From contig NZ_VCNP01000056.1 of the NCBI RefSeq assembly GCF_006782915.1, positions 682,001 through 746,000 of the forward strand: a stretch of 64,000 nucleotides of DNA, written 5' to 3'. Source of the DNA: Streptomyces calvus (lineage in GTDB: Bacteria; Actinomycetota; Actinomycetes; Streptomycetales; Streptomycetaceae). Both the position numbers and the translations under genes were made by a program. Under the pieces are notes generated by a model, which was not told where the DNA came from, did no database searches, and was given only the letters and a program-made list of their open reading frames with translations. Below are positions 46,495 to 54,428 of the stretch, in pieces (position 1 is the first letter of the stretch; each line of letters opens with the position of its first letter).

Positions 46495-46521
46495 TGTCAC
46501 AGAAGAGCGGTGACCGGCGTC
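46495..46521 (+). promoter_or_regulatory. ECF41-type promoter of the sigma factor gene
   Basis: TGTCACA (46495-46501), 16 bp, CGTC (46518-46521) equals the established ECF41 promoter (TGTCACA in -35, CGTC in -10). It points to the sigma gene, so the factor probably drives its own gene. A TGTCACA on the opposite strand (46454-46460) faces the AhpD-like gene, but no CGTC follows at the normal distance. Confidence 0.75.
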
Positions 46522-46565
46522 CTGTGCGCGTGACAGTCTTCGACGACGAACAGGCGGGAGCAGCC

Positions 46566-47507
46566 GTGAGCGGCGAGTACGGCGGGCGCGACGGGGACGC
46601 GGCGGGGCGGCACACGGGCGGCGGACGCACCGGACCCGCCACCGAGGCGTTCATCACCCACCGCAACCTGCTGTTCACCGTCGCCTACGAGATGCTCGGC
46701 TCGGCCGCCGACGCGGAGGACGTCCTGCAGGAGACGTGGCTGCGGTGGGCGGACGTCGACCTCGACACCGTGCGGGACCGGCGCGCCTACCTGGTGCGGA
46801 TCACCACCCGCCAGGCGCTGACCCGGCTGCGCACGCTCGGCCGCCGCAAGGAGTCCTACGTCGGTTCCTGGCTGCCCGAACCGCTGCTGACCGCGCCCGA
46901 CGTGGCCGAGGACGTCGAACTCGCCGACAGTGTCTCGATGGCGATGATGCTGGTGATGGAGACGCTCACGCCCACCGAGCGGGCGGTGTTCGTACTGCGC
47001 GAGGTGTTCGACCTCGACTACGACGAGATCGCCGAAGCCGTCGACAAGACCCCGGCCGCGGTCCGCCAGATCGCCCACCGCGCCCGGGCACACGTCGCGG
47101 CACGCCGCCCGCGCGGTGCCGTGTCACGGGCCGAGACCGAGGAGGCGCTCGACGCGTTCCGGCGCGCCGTGGAGACCGGCGATCTGCAGGGCCTGCTCGA
47201 CATCCTCGCGCCGGAGGTCGTCCTGCTGGGCGACGGTGGCGGCATCAGGCAGGCCGTCCTGCGGCCGGTCGTCGGATCCGACAAGGTCGCCCGGCTGCTG
47301 GTCGCCGGCCGGGACCGGATCCCCGTCGGCACGACCATGCACACGGCGCAGGTCAACGGCCACCCGGCGCTGGTCCTCCGCGTCGACGGCGAGGTCGACA
47401 CCGTGGTGGCGCTGCGCCTCGACGGCGGTCTCGTCACCGGGCTCTACGCGGTCCGCAACCCCGAGAAGCTGTCGTACATGCTGCGCGAGACCGCCCTCAG
47501 TCGCTGA
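46566..47507 (+). CDS. ECF41-group RNA polymerase sigma factor with SnoaL-like C-terminal domain
   Basis: A 313-residue sigma factor. Region 2 covers about 25-90 (FITHRNLLFTVAYEMLGS, AEDVLQETWLRW), region 4 about 130-185 (LTPTERAVFVLREVFDLDYDE, shown from LTPT; AAVRQIAHRARAHV). The remaining 115 residues form a SnoaL/NTF2-like domain (VVLLGDGGG, LYAVRNPEKL), which in the ECF41 group replaces an anti-sigma factor and controls activity. GTG 46566 is preceded by GCGGGAG; GTG 46530 lies just 9 bp past the -10 and would give a leaderless mRNA and 12 more residues. A 15-bp repeat array begins one base after the stop. Confidence 0.9.
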   Translation: MSGEYGGRDGDAAGRHTGGGRTGPATEAFITHRNLLFTVAYEMLGSAADAEDVLQETWLRWADVDLDTVRDRRAYLVRITTRQALTRLRTLGRRKESYVGSWLPEPLLTAPDVAEDVELADSVSMAMMLVMETLTPTERAVFVLREVFDLDYDEIAEAVDKTPAAVRQIAHRARAHVAARRPRGAVSRAETEEALDAFRRAVETGDLQGLLDILAPEVVLLGDGGGIRQAVLRPVVGSDKVARLLVAGRDRIPVGTTMHTAQVNGHPALVLRVDGEVDTVVALRLDGGLVTGLYAVRNPEKLSYMLRETALSR

Positions 47508-47580
47508 CCCGCGCGTCGCCGGCCCGCGCGTCGCCGGCCCGCGCGTCGCCGGCCCGCGCGTCGCCGGCCCGCGGGTCGCC
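47508..47580. repeat. 15-bp tandem repeat, four perfect copies plus one partial
   Basis: CCCGCGCGTCGCCGG is repeated at 47508, 47523, 47538 and 47553 without change, then a diverged partial copy follows at 47568-47580. It starts at the base after the sigma factor stop and lies between convergent genes. The unit contains CGCGCG, so the array might slow the polymerase or fold. Confidence 0.9.
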
Positions 47581-47608
47581 TCCGTCCGCCCGTCGACTCC
47601 GCCCGCGG

Positions 47609-48040
47609 TCAGGCGGCCGGCTGGAGCAGCACGTCGCGGATGTCGCGCGGAAGCTGCTCCACCGCCGACTCCAGCGCACCGGGCGAGAAGTGCTCCCGTA
47701 CGACGGAGGTGACCGCGGCGGCGGTGCGGGGGACGTCCTCGGGAGCGATCTTCGCTTCCTGCGCGAAGCGGTTCACGTAGCCGTCGCGGTCGTACTTGAT
47801 GGGCACGGCGCTCGGGTTCCAGCCGTCGTAGTAGACGCCGCGCAGCAGTTCGGGGAGTTGTGCGGCGACGTGGGCGGCCACGTCGACGGTGAGCCGGTCG
47901 CGGAACGTGTGCAGCCAGGCGCGCAGGACGCGGTGCGCGAGGTGCCGGTCCTCCGAACCCAGGGCCTGCGCCACCGCCTTGAGCCAGATGTTGGTGGTGT
48001 GGATGGCGTGCTCGAAGTCGGGCGGGTGTGTGGCGGGCAT
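47609..48040 (-). CDS. DUF2267 protein (second copy)
   Basis: A 143-residue helical protein with the DUF2267 pattern: TTNIWLKAVAQALGSEDRH near the start, TVDVAAHVAAQLPELLRGVYY in the middle (quoted from TVDV) and LPRDIRDVLLQPA at the end. The YYDGWNP segment is typical of the longer members. ATG 48040 has AAAGGAG upstream. polX ends 26 bp upstream on the same strand, so the two may be co-transcribed. The gene at 33259-33684 is a shorter relative. Confidence 0.85.
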   Translation of the reverse strand: MPATHPPDFEHAIHTTNIWLKAVAQALGSEDRHLAHRVLRAWLHTFRDRLTVDVAAHVAAQLPELLRGVYYDGWNPSAVPIKYDRDGYVNRFAQEAKIAPEDVPRTAAAVTSVVREHFSPGALESAVEQLPRDIRDVLLQPAA

Positions 48041-48066
48041 GGCCGCTCCTTTCCTCGTGCCTGTTC

Positions 48067-49842
48067 CTACGGTGGTACGCCGGTGCCCCGCCGCGTCCGC
48101 TCCGTGCGCCCCTTGCGCAGGAAGCGCCGCAGCCGGGTCTCCGGCCAGGTGTTGATCACGTCGTCCTTCGTGAGCCAGCCGCGCTGCGCCGTCCCCACGC
48201 CGTAGCGGATGTGGGCCAGGTGCAGCACGGAGTGCGCGTCGCTGTCGACGGCGAACCTCACCCCGTGCCGCCGGGCCCGCAGGATGTCCTCGTCCCGCAG
48301 GTCCAGCCGGTTCGGGTGCGCGTTGATCTCCAGCGCGGTACCGGTGCGCGCGCACGCGGCGAAGACCTCGTCGAGGTCGGCGTCGATGCCCGGCCGCCTG
48401 CCGATGACGCGGGCGGTGGGGTGGCCGATGACGTTGACGTACGGGTTCTCGCAGGCCCGGACGATCCGGCGGGTCATCTCCGCGCGGCTCTGCCCGAAGT
48501 GCGAGTGCACGGAGGCCACGCACAGGTCGAACCCGGCGAGGAACTCCGGTGGCCAGTCCACCTCGCCGTCGGGACCGATGTTGAGTTCCGTGCCGTGCAG
48601 CAGCCGCATGCCCGCACGCCTGCCGCGCCCGCCGCGCTCGCCGTCCAGTTTCCGCACCTGCTCGCGCTGGGCCAGCATCCGCTCGTCGGTCATCCGCTGC
48701 ATGGACAGGTCCGGGGCGTGGTCGGTGACCGCGTAGTAGGCGTAGCCGCGCTCGGCGGCCGCGGCCACCATGCTCTCCAGGGGAGCCAGGCCGTCGGTCA
48801 GGTCGGTGTGCGTGTGCAGGTCGCCGCGCAGGTCGGACTCCTGGACGAGGTCGGGCAGGTCGCCGGTCGTCCCCGCCTCGATCTCCCCGCGGTCCTCGCG
48901 CAGCGTCGGCGGGATCCAGGGCAGGCCCAGCCGGGCGTACACCTCCTCCTCGGTCTCCGAGACGATCCTCGCGCCGCTCTCGACGTCGAACAGCCCGTAC
49001 TCGGAGAGCTTGAGCCCCTGGCGTACGGCCAGCTCCCGGGTGCGGATGTTGTGCGCCTTGGAGCCGGTGAAGTACTGCAGCGCGGCACCCCAGGAGTCCG
49101 GTGGGACGACCCGCAGGTCGACGGCGAGGCCGCGGTCGGTGCGGACCGAGGTCTTGGTCGTCCCGTGCGCGACGACCTCGGTGACGTACGGCAGCCCGGT
49201 GAACGCGCGCATCAGCGGTGCCGACGTCCGCGCCGCGGCGAGGACGTCGATGTCGCCGATCGTCTCCCGCACCCGGCGCAGCGACCCGGCGTACGCGCAG
49301 CGCAGGCAGCCCGTCACCTCGGACAGCCGGGCCACCAGATCCTCGGCGAGCTCCGTCGCCACGTCCAGCAGCACACGGTCACCGGCCGACCGCAACAGTT
49401 CGATGCCGTGCAGGATCCTCTCCTCCGTGCGGGGTCCGAAGCCCTTCAGGTCGCGGAGCCGCTCGGCGTGGACGGCGTCCGCCAGCTCGTCGACCGAGGA
49501 GATGCCCAGCTGCTCGTACAGGACGTGGGCCTTCTTCGGGCCGAGGGTGGGGACGGCCGTCAGCCGGCGCACACCGGCGGGGATCTTCGCGCGCAGTTCC
49601 TCCACCGCCTGCACGCTGCCGCTGCGGAAGTACTCGGTGACCTTCTCGGCGATCGACCTGCCGACCCCGGGGATCTCCTGCAGTCCCTTGAGGTCGAGCG
49701 TGGCGACGTCGGCGTGGTGGCCGCCGATGGCCCGGGCGGCCTTCTCGTAGACGCGCGCCCGGTACGCCTCTCCACCGGTGATCGAGATCAGGTCCGCGTA
49801 CTCGGCGAGCAGCGCGGCGACCTCGTCGTTGGACCGAACCAT
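48067..49842 (-). CDS. polX: PolX-type DNA polymerase/exonuclease with PHP domain
   Basis: A 591-residue family X DNA polymerase for gap filling in repair. Order: helix-hairpin-helix lyase-like domain (about 1-120, LQEIPGVGRSIAEKV, LKGFGPRTEERI), polymerase palm and thumb (about 150-330, AGSLRRVRETIGDIDVL with the catalytic Asp pair), then a PHP phosphoesterase domain (about 345-570, LRGDLHTHTDLTDG, YAVTDHAPD, SVHSHFGQ, IGHPTAR, DSDAH) that gives 3'-5' exonuclease activity in studied members. Length is normal for bacterial PolX. The start is ATG 49842. The propeller gene upstream is on the same strand after 64 bp, which can form a weak hairpin near 49875-49903. Confidence 0.93.
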   Translation of the reverse strand: MVRSNDEVAALLAEYADLISITGGEAYRARVYEKAARAIGGHHADVATLDLKGLQEIPGVGRSIAEKVTEYFRSGSVQAVEELRAKIPAGVRRLTAVPTLGPKKAHVLYEQLGISSVDELADAVHAERLRDLKGFGPRTEERILHGIELLRSAGDRVLLDVATELAEDLVARLSEVTGCLRCAYAGSLRRVRETIGDIDVLAAARTSAPLMRAFTGLPYVTEVVAHGTTKTSVRTDRGLAVDLRVVPPDSWGAALQYFTGSKAHNIRTRELAVRQGLKLSEYGLFDVESGARIVSETEEEVYARLGLPWIPPTLREDRGEIEAGTTGDLPDLVQESDLRGDLHTHTDLTDGLAPLESMVAAAAERGYAYYAVTDHAPDLSMQRMTDERMLAQREQVRKLDGERGGRGRRAGMRLLHGTELNIGPDGEVDWPPEFLAGFDLCVASVHSHFGQSRAEMTRRIVRACENPYVNVIGHPTARVIGRRPGIDADLDEVFAACARTGTALEINAHPNRLDLRDEDILRARRHGVRFAVDSDAHSVLHLAHIRYGVGTAQRGWLTKDDVINTWPETRLRRFLRKGRTERTRRGTGVPP

Positions 49843-49906
49843 GAGCTCCGGGTGAACAGACCCGCGCCGTTCATGCCTCCCCGGCCGCGGCGGCCCGGGA
49901 GGCCTC

Positions 49907-51124
49907 TCACCGGCCCACGGGATCGCCGTCGGCGCCGTCGCCGCGGGTGCGCAGCGCCAGGTGGCCGCCGTGCATCAGCGGCGTGCCCGGCCGCAGGCGG
50001 GCCGCCTCCTCGCCGGTGGCGGCGTCGACCAGGTGCACCTCGCCGTGGCCGCCGCGGGTGACGGCGACCCAGCCGGAGTCCGGCGATGCGGCGACGGCGC
50101 GGCGCTGGACGCCCTCCCACGGGGTGCCGCCGCGCCGAGGGGCGCCGTCCATGGCGGGCAGTGGGACGCGGCGGACGGTGTCGTCGGCGCCGAGCAGGAC
50201 CAGTTCGTCGCCGTCGGGGTGGATGCGGGTGAAGGCGGTGTGGTGCCGGGCGAGGGCCAGCCGGAACACCAGGCCGGGGCCGAGTTCGGTGCGCACCGTG
50301 CGGCCCGTCGCCAGGTCGTGGCGCCACGCCTGGTTGGTCCACTCCGGCCAGCGCAGCGGGTCGGGGGCGCCGCCGCGCAGCGTGCTCCACAGCGCCGGCC
50401 GGCGCGGGTCGAGCCGCAGGTACCAGCCCCGGGCCGGCGCGTCCCAGGGGATCGGCGGGCCCGCCACGAGCGCGTCGCCCTCGCGGCGGGCCCGGTGCAC
50501 TCCCTCGCCGGTGGCCGCGAACACCTCTCCCGTTCCGGGTTCCTGCGCGTCCCCGTGCCCGTCGTCCGGCAGCGGGAGGAGCGCGAGCGCAGTGACGGCG
50601 GGACAGCCGGGCGGCGCCGCGAGGAGGTCGGCGAAGCGGTGCGCGGCGAACGCGCCGGGCTCCCGGTGCCGCAGCACCACCAGCGGGTCGTCGCCGCCGA
50701 GCACCGTCACGCCCGGTTCGCCGACGCGGGTGCGCACCCGGGCCGCCTCTCCCGTGGCCAGGTCGACGACCGTCAGCAGGTCCGACCACGGCTCGGCGTT
50801 GCGGCCCAGGCCGGTCGTGACGGCCAGCAGCCGGCCGGACGGGTCGCAGGCGAGGTGCTCGGCCGGTACGGCGACCGGCACCGCGCGTTCCACGAGCCGG
50901 TCGCCGAACGGGTCGAGGACCAGCAGCTCGCCCCGGCGGTCGTCGACACAGGCCACCCGCCCGCCCGGCAGCGCGAGGAACCCCGCGTGCTCCGAGAGAT
51001 GACGACCGGTCAGGCGGGCCCGCACGGTGCCGTCCGGCACGGTCAGGACGTGGACGGCTCCCTCCACGTGGTCGGAGACGAGCAGCACGGGAGCGTCGGC
51101 GGGCGCGGGCGCGGGGTCGGGCAT
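49907..51124 (-). CDS. Cytosolic beta-propeller protein divergent from the metal-uptake operon
   Basis: A 405-residue protein with repeated beta-propeller strands (LLVSDHVEGAVHVLTV, GGRVACVDDRRGELLVLD, LLTVVDLATGE, GEVHLVDAATGEEAARL). There is no signal peptide, so it acts in the cytosol. It has notable His residues (GRHLSEHAGF, ARHHTAF, LMHGGH). Zinc chaperones of the AztD type are propellers linked to Zur control, but they are exported, so this link is only a suggestion. ATG 51124 has GGAGG. The Fur/Zur-like box at 51150-51164 lies 26 bp upstream, so the gene is probably metal-regulated together with the uptake operon. Confidence 0.7.
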   Translation of the reverse strand: MPDPAPAPADAPVLLVSDHVEGAVHVLTVPDGTVRARLTGRHLSEHAGFLALPGGRVACVDDRRGELLVLDPFGDRLVERAVPVAVPAEHLACDPSGRLLAVTTGLGRNAEPWSDLLTVVDLATGEAARVRTRVGEPGVTVLGGDDPLVVLRHREPGAFAAHRFADLLAAPPGCPAVTALALLPLPDDGHGDAQEPGTGEVFAATGEGVHRARREGDALVAGPPIPWDAPARGWYLRLDPRRPALWSTLRGGAPDPLRWPEWTNQAWRHDLATGRTVRTELGPGLVFRLALARHHTAFTRIHPDGDELVLLGADDTVRRVPLPAMDGAPRRGGTPWEGVQRRAVAASPDSGWVAVTRGGHGEVHLVDAATGEEAARLRPGTPLMHGGHLALRTRGDGADGDPVGR

Positions 51125-51149
51125 GGGATTCCTCCGGAAAACGGCCTGG

Positions 51150-51164
51150 TGAAAATGATTATCA
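51150..51164. promoter_or_regulatory. Fur/Zur-family metal-response box
   Basis: TGAAAATGATTATCA differs at one position from the Streptomyces Zur box TGAAAATGATTTTCA as I recall it, and also at one from the 7-1-7 Fur box TGATAAT-N-ATTATCA. An inner palindrome ATGATTATCAT (51155-51165) is perfect. Iron control in Streptomyces is mainly by DmdR/IdeR with a different motif, so Zur is the likelier regulator. It serves both divergent genes. Confidence 0.75.
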
Positions 51165-51215
51165 TGTATCTTCGGTGCGTTCCGGGTTCCTGAGAAAAAA
51201 GAAGCGAGGGCATCA

Positions 51216-52196
51216 ATGCTGCGTTCACCGTCGCGACTCGTCCGCGGGTGCGTCACCGCGGCGGCCGTGGGAGCACTCCTGGTCGGCTGCGGCACGTCGT
51301 CCGACGACGGACCCGCGAGCGACAAGGCCCGGCCCGCCCCGAAGACCGAGGTCACCGTCGAACCCATCAAGGCCACCACGGAGTTGACCGACACCGGCGG
51401 CACCAAGGTCACCCTGAAGAAGGAACCGGAGCGCATCGTCTGCCTGTTCGCGCTCTGCGACGACATCCTGACCGAACTGGGCATCGTCCCGACGGCCACG
51501 AACAGCGCCCTGCTCGCCCACCCCGACTTCCTGGGGGAGGAGAAGGCGAAGCAGGTGGACGTCGTCCCGGGCGGGTTCATCGCCCCGGAGGTGGAGGCGA
51601 TCCTCTCCCACAAGCCCGACCTGGTGATCGGCCTCGGCGACACCCACGGCAAGCTCGCCCCGGCACTGAAGGACGCCACCACGTTCTGGGCGATGCAGCC
51701 GGAGACGTGGGAGGACAGCGTGGGCTACCTGCGCGACGTCGCCGCGCTCACCGGCCGCACCGCCGAGGGCGAGAAGGCCGAGCGGGCCTTCCGCACCAAG
51801 CTCGCCGCCGCCGAACAGGCCCCCAGCGACAAGACGGCCCTCGTCATCTACGGCAGCGACGAGAACTTCGGCGTCGCCACCCCGGAGGCCGACGCGACCG
51901 CCAGCCTGTTCCCGAAGATCGCCGACTACCCGTGGAAGTCCCGTGGTGTGGAAGGCAGTTACAGTCTCGAGGAGATCCTCGCCGCCGACGTCGACGTGCT
52001 GTTCGTCGAGACGATGAGCTTCGGCGACAGCGACGGCAAGCTCTCGGAGAAGCTGGCGGAGAACCCGCTGTGGAGCAAGATCCCGGCCGTGCGCAACGGC
52101 GACGTCCACGAGGTGAACTCCGAGGTGTGGGCCAAGGGCCGCGGCACCCGCTCGCTGGGCATCGTCCTCGACGAGGCCACGGCCGCGCTGCGGTGA
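51216..52196 (+). CDS. Metal-chelate ABC transporter, FecB-type binding lipoprotein
   Basis: A 326-residue extracellular binding lipoprotein. The lipobox LVGC lies at about 22-25. The body follows the helical-backbone type III binding fold used for siderophores, heme and cobalamin (PERIVCLFALCDDILTELGI, LSHKPDLVIGLG, LEEILAADVDVLFVE). The ligand cannot be read from sequence; the metal box and the peptide cluster downstream suggest a peptide-metal complex. The start has GCGAGGG upstream. It overlaps the first permease (GTGA) and heads the operon. Confidence 0.9.
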   Translation: MLRSPSRLVRGCVTAAAVGALLVGCGTSSDDGPASDKARPAPKTEVTVEPIKATTELTDTGGTKVTLKKEPERIVCLFALCDDILTELGIVPTATNSALLAHPDFLGEEKAKQVDVVPGGFIAPEVEAILSHKPDLVIGLGDTHGKLAPALKDATTFWAMQPETWEDSVGYLRDVAALTGRTAEGEKAERAFRTKLAAAEQAPSDKTALVIYGSDENFGVATPEADATASLFPKIADYPWKSRGVEGSYSLEEILAADVDVLFVETMSFGDSDGKLSEKLAENPLWSKIPAVRNGDVHEVNSEVWAKGRGTRSLGIVLDEATAALR

Positions 52197-53404
52197 GGAC
52201 GGTCGAACCGGGCCCGGCGGCGGTGCGCGCTCGGCGGCCCGCGCTCCGCGTACCGGGACGGCAACCGCTCCTGGCCGTGGTCCTGTTGGCGCTCTCCTCG
52301 CTCTGCGCCCTGAGCCTCGGCACCCCGACCGTCCCGCCGCACCGCCTCGTCGGCGCGGTGCTGGAGGGCGACACCACGCTCGCGGGCATCGTCGTCAATG
52401 AACTCCGTGTCCCGAGGCTGGTGCTGGCGCTCGTAGCCGGTGCCTGCCTGGGCGCGGCCGGGCTCGTCCTCCAGGAGGCGTTGCGCAATCCCCTCGCCGT
52501 GCCGGAGATGCTGGGCGTGTCGTCCGGGGCGGCGCTCGGGGTGGCCGCGCCCCTGGTACTGGCGCTGTCCCTGCCGGCCGCCGTGCAGCCGCTGCTGGCC
52601 ATCGGCGGGGCCGTCCTGGGCGGCGGGCTCACCCTGCTCGCCGCCGGGCTCGGCCGCAGCCCGTCCGCCGTGCTGCTGACCGGCGCGGCGGTCGCGGCCG
52701 CGCTGCAGGCCGCGCTGCTCGTCCTGATGGTGATGGCCGACCAGTTGGACCTCCAGCTGATCTACCGCTACCTGCTCGGCTCCCTCTCCGCGCGCACCTG
52801 GGACGACGTCACGGGTCTGTGGCCGTGGCTGCTCGTCGCCGTGCCCGCGCTGGTGCTGTGCGCGCCGGTGCTGTCGGTGATGCGGCTGGGCGACGAGGAC
52901 GCCGAGGCGCTCGGGGTGCGCGCCCAGCGGGCACGGCTGGCCGCGCTCGCCATCGCCGTGGTGCTGATCGCGCCCGTGACCGCCGTGTGCGGGCCCGTCG
53001 CGTGGGTGGGCTTCCTCGCCCCGCACCTGGCCCGGTGGTTCAACCCCGGTGCCGACGCGGTGCGTTGGCTGTGCTGGTCCGCCGTGTGGGGTGCCGTCGT
53101 GGTGACTGCCGCCGATGTGCCGGCCCGGCTGGCGCTGGCGCCCGTGGAGACGCCGGTCGGCGCCTGGACGGCCCTGCTGGGCGTGCCGGCCGGGGTGGCC
53201 CTGATGCGGTCCCGCGGCCGCGGACGCGTACGGCGCGCCGCGGCGGCGTCCGGCACGAGCGGCACCGTCCCCGGGAACGCGAAGACGGTGCCCTCCGCGG
53301 GAGCGGACCGGGCCCTCGCCCCCGCGCACGACCCCAGGGGCGACGCCCCCGGGAACGCCCGGCCCGATCCGGGCGCGGTGAACGGAACGGAGGACGCACG
53401 GTGA
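52193..53404 (+). CDS. Metal-chelate ABC transporter permease 1 (FecCD family)
   Basis: A 403-residue FecCD/BtuC-type permease with about nine or ten membrane segments between about 25 and 335. The family motifs LRVPRLVLALVAGACLGAAG (about 66-85) and AVCGPVAWVGFLAPHLAR are clear. The last 65 residues form a hydrophilic Ala/Pro/Gly-rich tail not needed for the fold. GTG 52193 overlaps the lipoprotein stop and the end overlaps the next gene (GTGA). It pairs with permease 2 as a heterodimer. Confidence 0.9.
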   Translation: MRTVEPGPAAVRARRPALRVPGRQPLLAVVLLALSSLCALSLGTPTVPPHRLVGAVLEGDTTLAGIVVNELRVPRLVLALVAGACLGAAGLVLQEALRNPLAVPEMLGVSSGAALGVAAPLVLALSLPAAVQPLLAIGGAVLGGGLTLLAAGLGRSPSAVLLTGAAVAAALQAALLVLMVMADQLDLQLIYRYLLGSLSARTWDDVTGLWPWLLVAVPALVLCAPVLSVMRLGDEDAEALGVRAQRARLAALAIAVVLIAPVTAVCGPVAWVGFLAPHLARWFNPGADAVRWLCWSAVWGAVVVTAADVPARLALAPVETPVGAWTALLGVPAGVALMRSRGRGRVRRAAAASGTSGTVPGNAKTVPSAGADRALAPAHDPRGDAPGNARPDPGAVNGTEDAR

Positions 53405-54408
53405 AACGGCGTTTCGCGGTGACGGCGGCCCTGGCCGTCGTGTGCGCCGGAGTGGAGCTGGTGGCCGGGCGCGGCATGTCCCCGGGCGCCGTCTGGGACG
53501 TCCTGGGCGGCGGCGGAGACGCGACGGAACGGCACATCCTGCTCCAACTGCGCCTGCCCAGGATGCTCGTCGCCCTCGGCGCGGGCGCCAGCCTCGCCGT
53601 GGCGGGCCTGGTCCTGCAGTCCGCGCTGCGCAACCCCCTCGCCGGCCCCGAGGTGACGGGCGTGACACCCGGGGCGGTGCTCGGCGCCGTCACCGCGACG
53701 GCCCTGGGACTCGCCGGCTGGGACTCGCCGCTGGCCGTGGTGCTCGCCGCCTGCGTCGGCGGATGCGCGGGAGCGGCGCTGCTGTGGCTGCTCGCCGGCC
53801 GCGGCCGGGGCGACCCGGCGCAGACCGCCGTGCAGGGCGTCCTGGTCTCCGCGGTGCTGGGCGGCCTCACCGCCATGGTGCTGCTCGTGGAGCCGGGCGA
53901 ACTGGGCAGTGTCGTCCAGTGGCTGGTGGGCACCACGGAGGGCCGGGTGTGGGAGCACTGGCACCTGCTGTGGCCGTGGGCGCTGGTCTGGGGGGCCGCG
54001 GCCTGGCTGCTGGCCGGGCCGCTGACGCTGCTGCGCTGCGGCGACGACATCGCCCTCACCGCGGGCCTCGCCGCCCGGCGCGCCCGCACCCTCGCCCTGC
54101 TGTGCGCGGTGGCGCTCACAGCGGGCGCGGTGGCCGCCGTCGGCGCGCTGGGCTTCGTGGGACTGCTCGTCCCGCACCTGGCCGTCGCCGTCCACGGCGC
54201 GGACCTGCGGGCCGGCCTTCCCGGCGCCGCACTGCTGGGCGCGGTCGTGGTGTGCGGGGCGGACGCGGCGGCGCAACTGTCCTCCCGGCTGCTCGCCGCG
54301 GGGCTGGACGCCGACCGGCTCACCCTGCCGGTCGGCGCGCTCACCGCCTGCCTCGGCGCCGCCCTGCTGCTGGTCGTCGTGCGCCGCACGCCGAGCCGTA
54401 CGTTCTGA
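53401..54408 (+). CDS. Metal-chelate ABC transporter permease 2 (FecCD family)
   Basis: A 335-residue FecCD-type permease. LRLPRMLVALGAGASLAVAG (about 51-70), LVLQSALRNPLAGPEVTGV and VGALGFVGLLVPHLA are typical. GTG 53401 overlaps the stop of permease 1. The ATPase follows after 20 bp with its own ribosome-binding site. Confidence 0.92.
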   Translation: MKRRFAVTAALAVVCAGVELVAGRGMSPGAVWDVLGGGGDATERHILLQLRLPRMLVALGAGASLAVAGLVLQSALRNPLAGPEVTGVTPGAVLGAVTATALGLAGWDSPLAVVLAACVGGCAGAALLWLLAGRGRGDPAQTAVQGVLVSAVLGGLTAMVLLVEPGELGSVVQWLVGTTEGRVWEHWHLLWPWALVWGAAAWLLAGPLTLLRCGDDIALTAGLAARRARTLALLCAVALTAGAVAAVGALGFVGLLVPHLAVAVHGADLRAGLPGAALLGAVVVCGADAAAQLSSRLLAAGLDADRLTLPVGALTACLGAALLLVVVRRTPSRTF

Positions 54409-54428
54409 AGTCGACCTGAGGACAAGAG

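Noticed and set aside
51150..51164. DmdR/IdeR iron box
   Set aside because: The IdeR-type motif is TTAGGTTAGGCTCACCTAA-like; this site has the Fur/Zur pattern instead.
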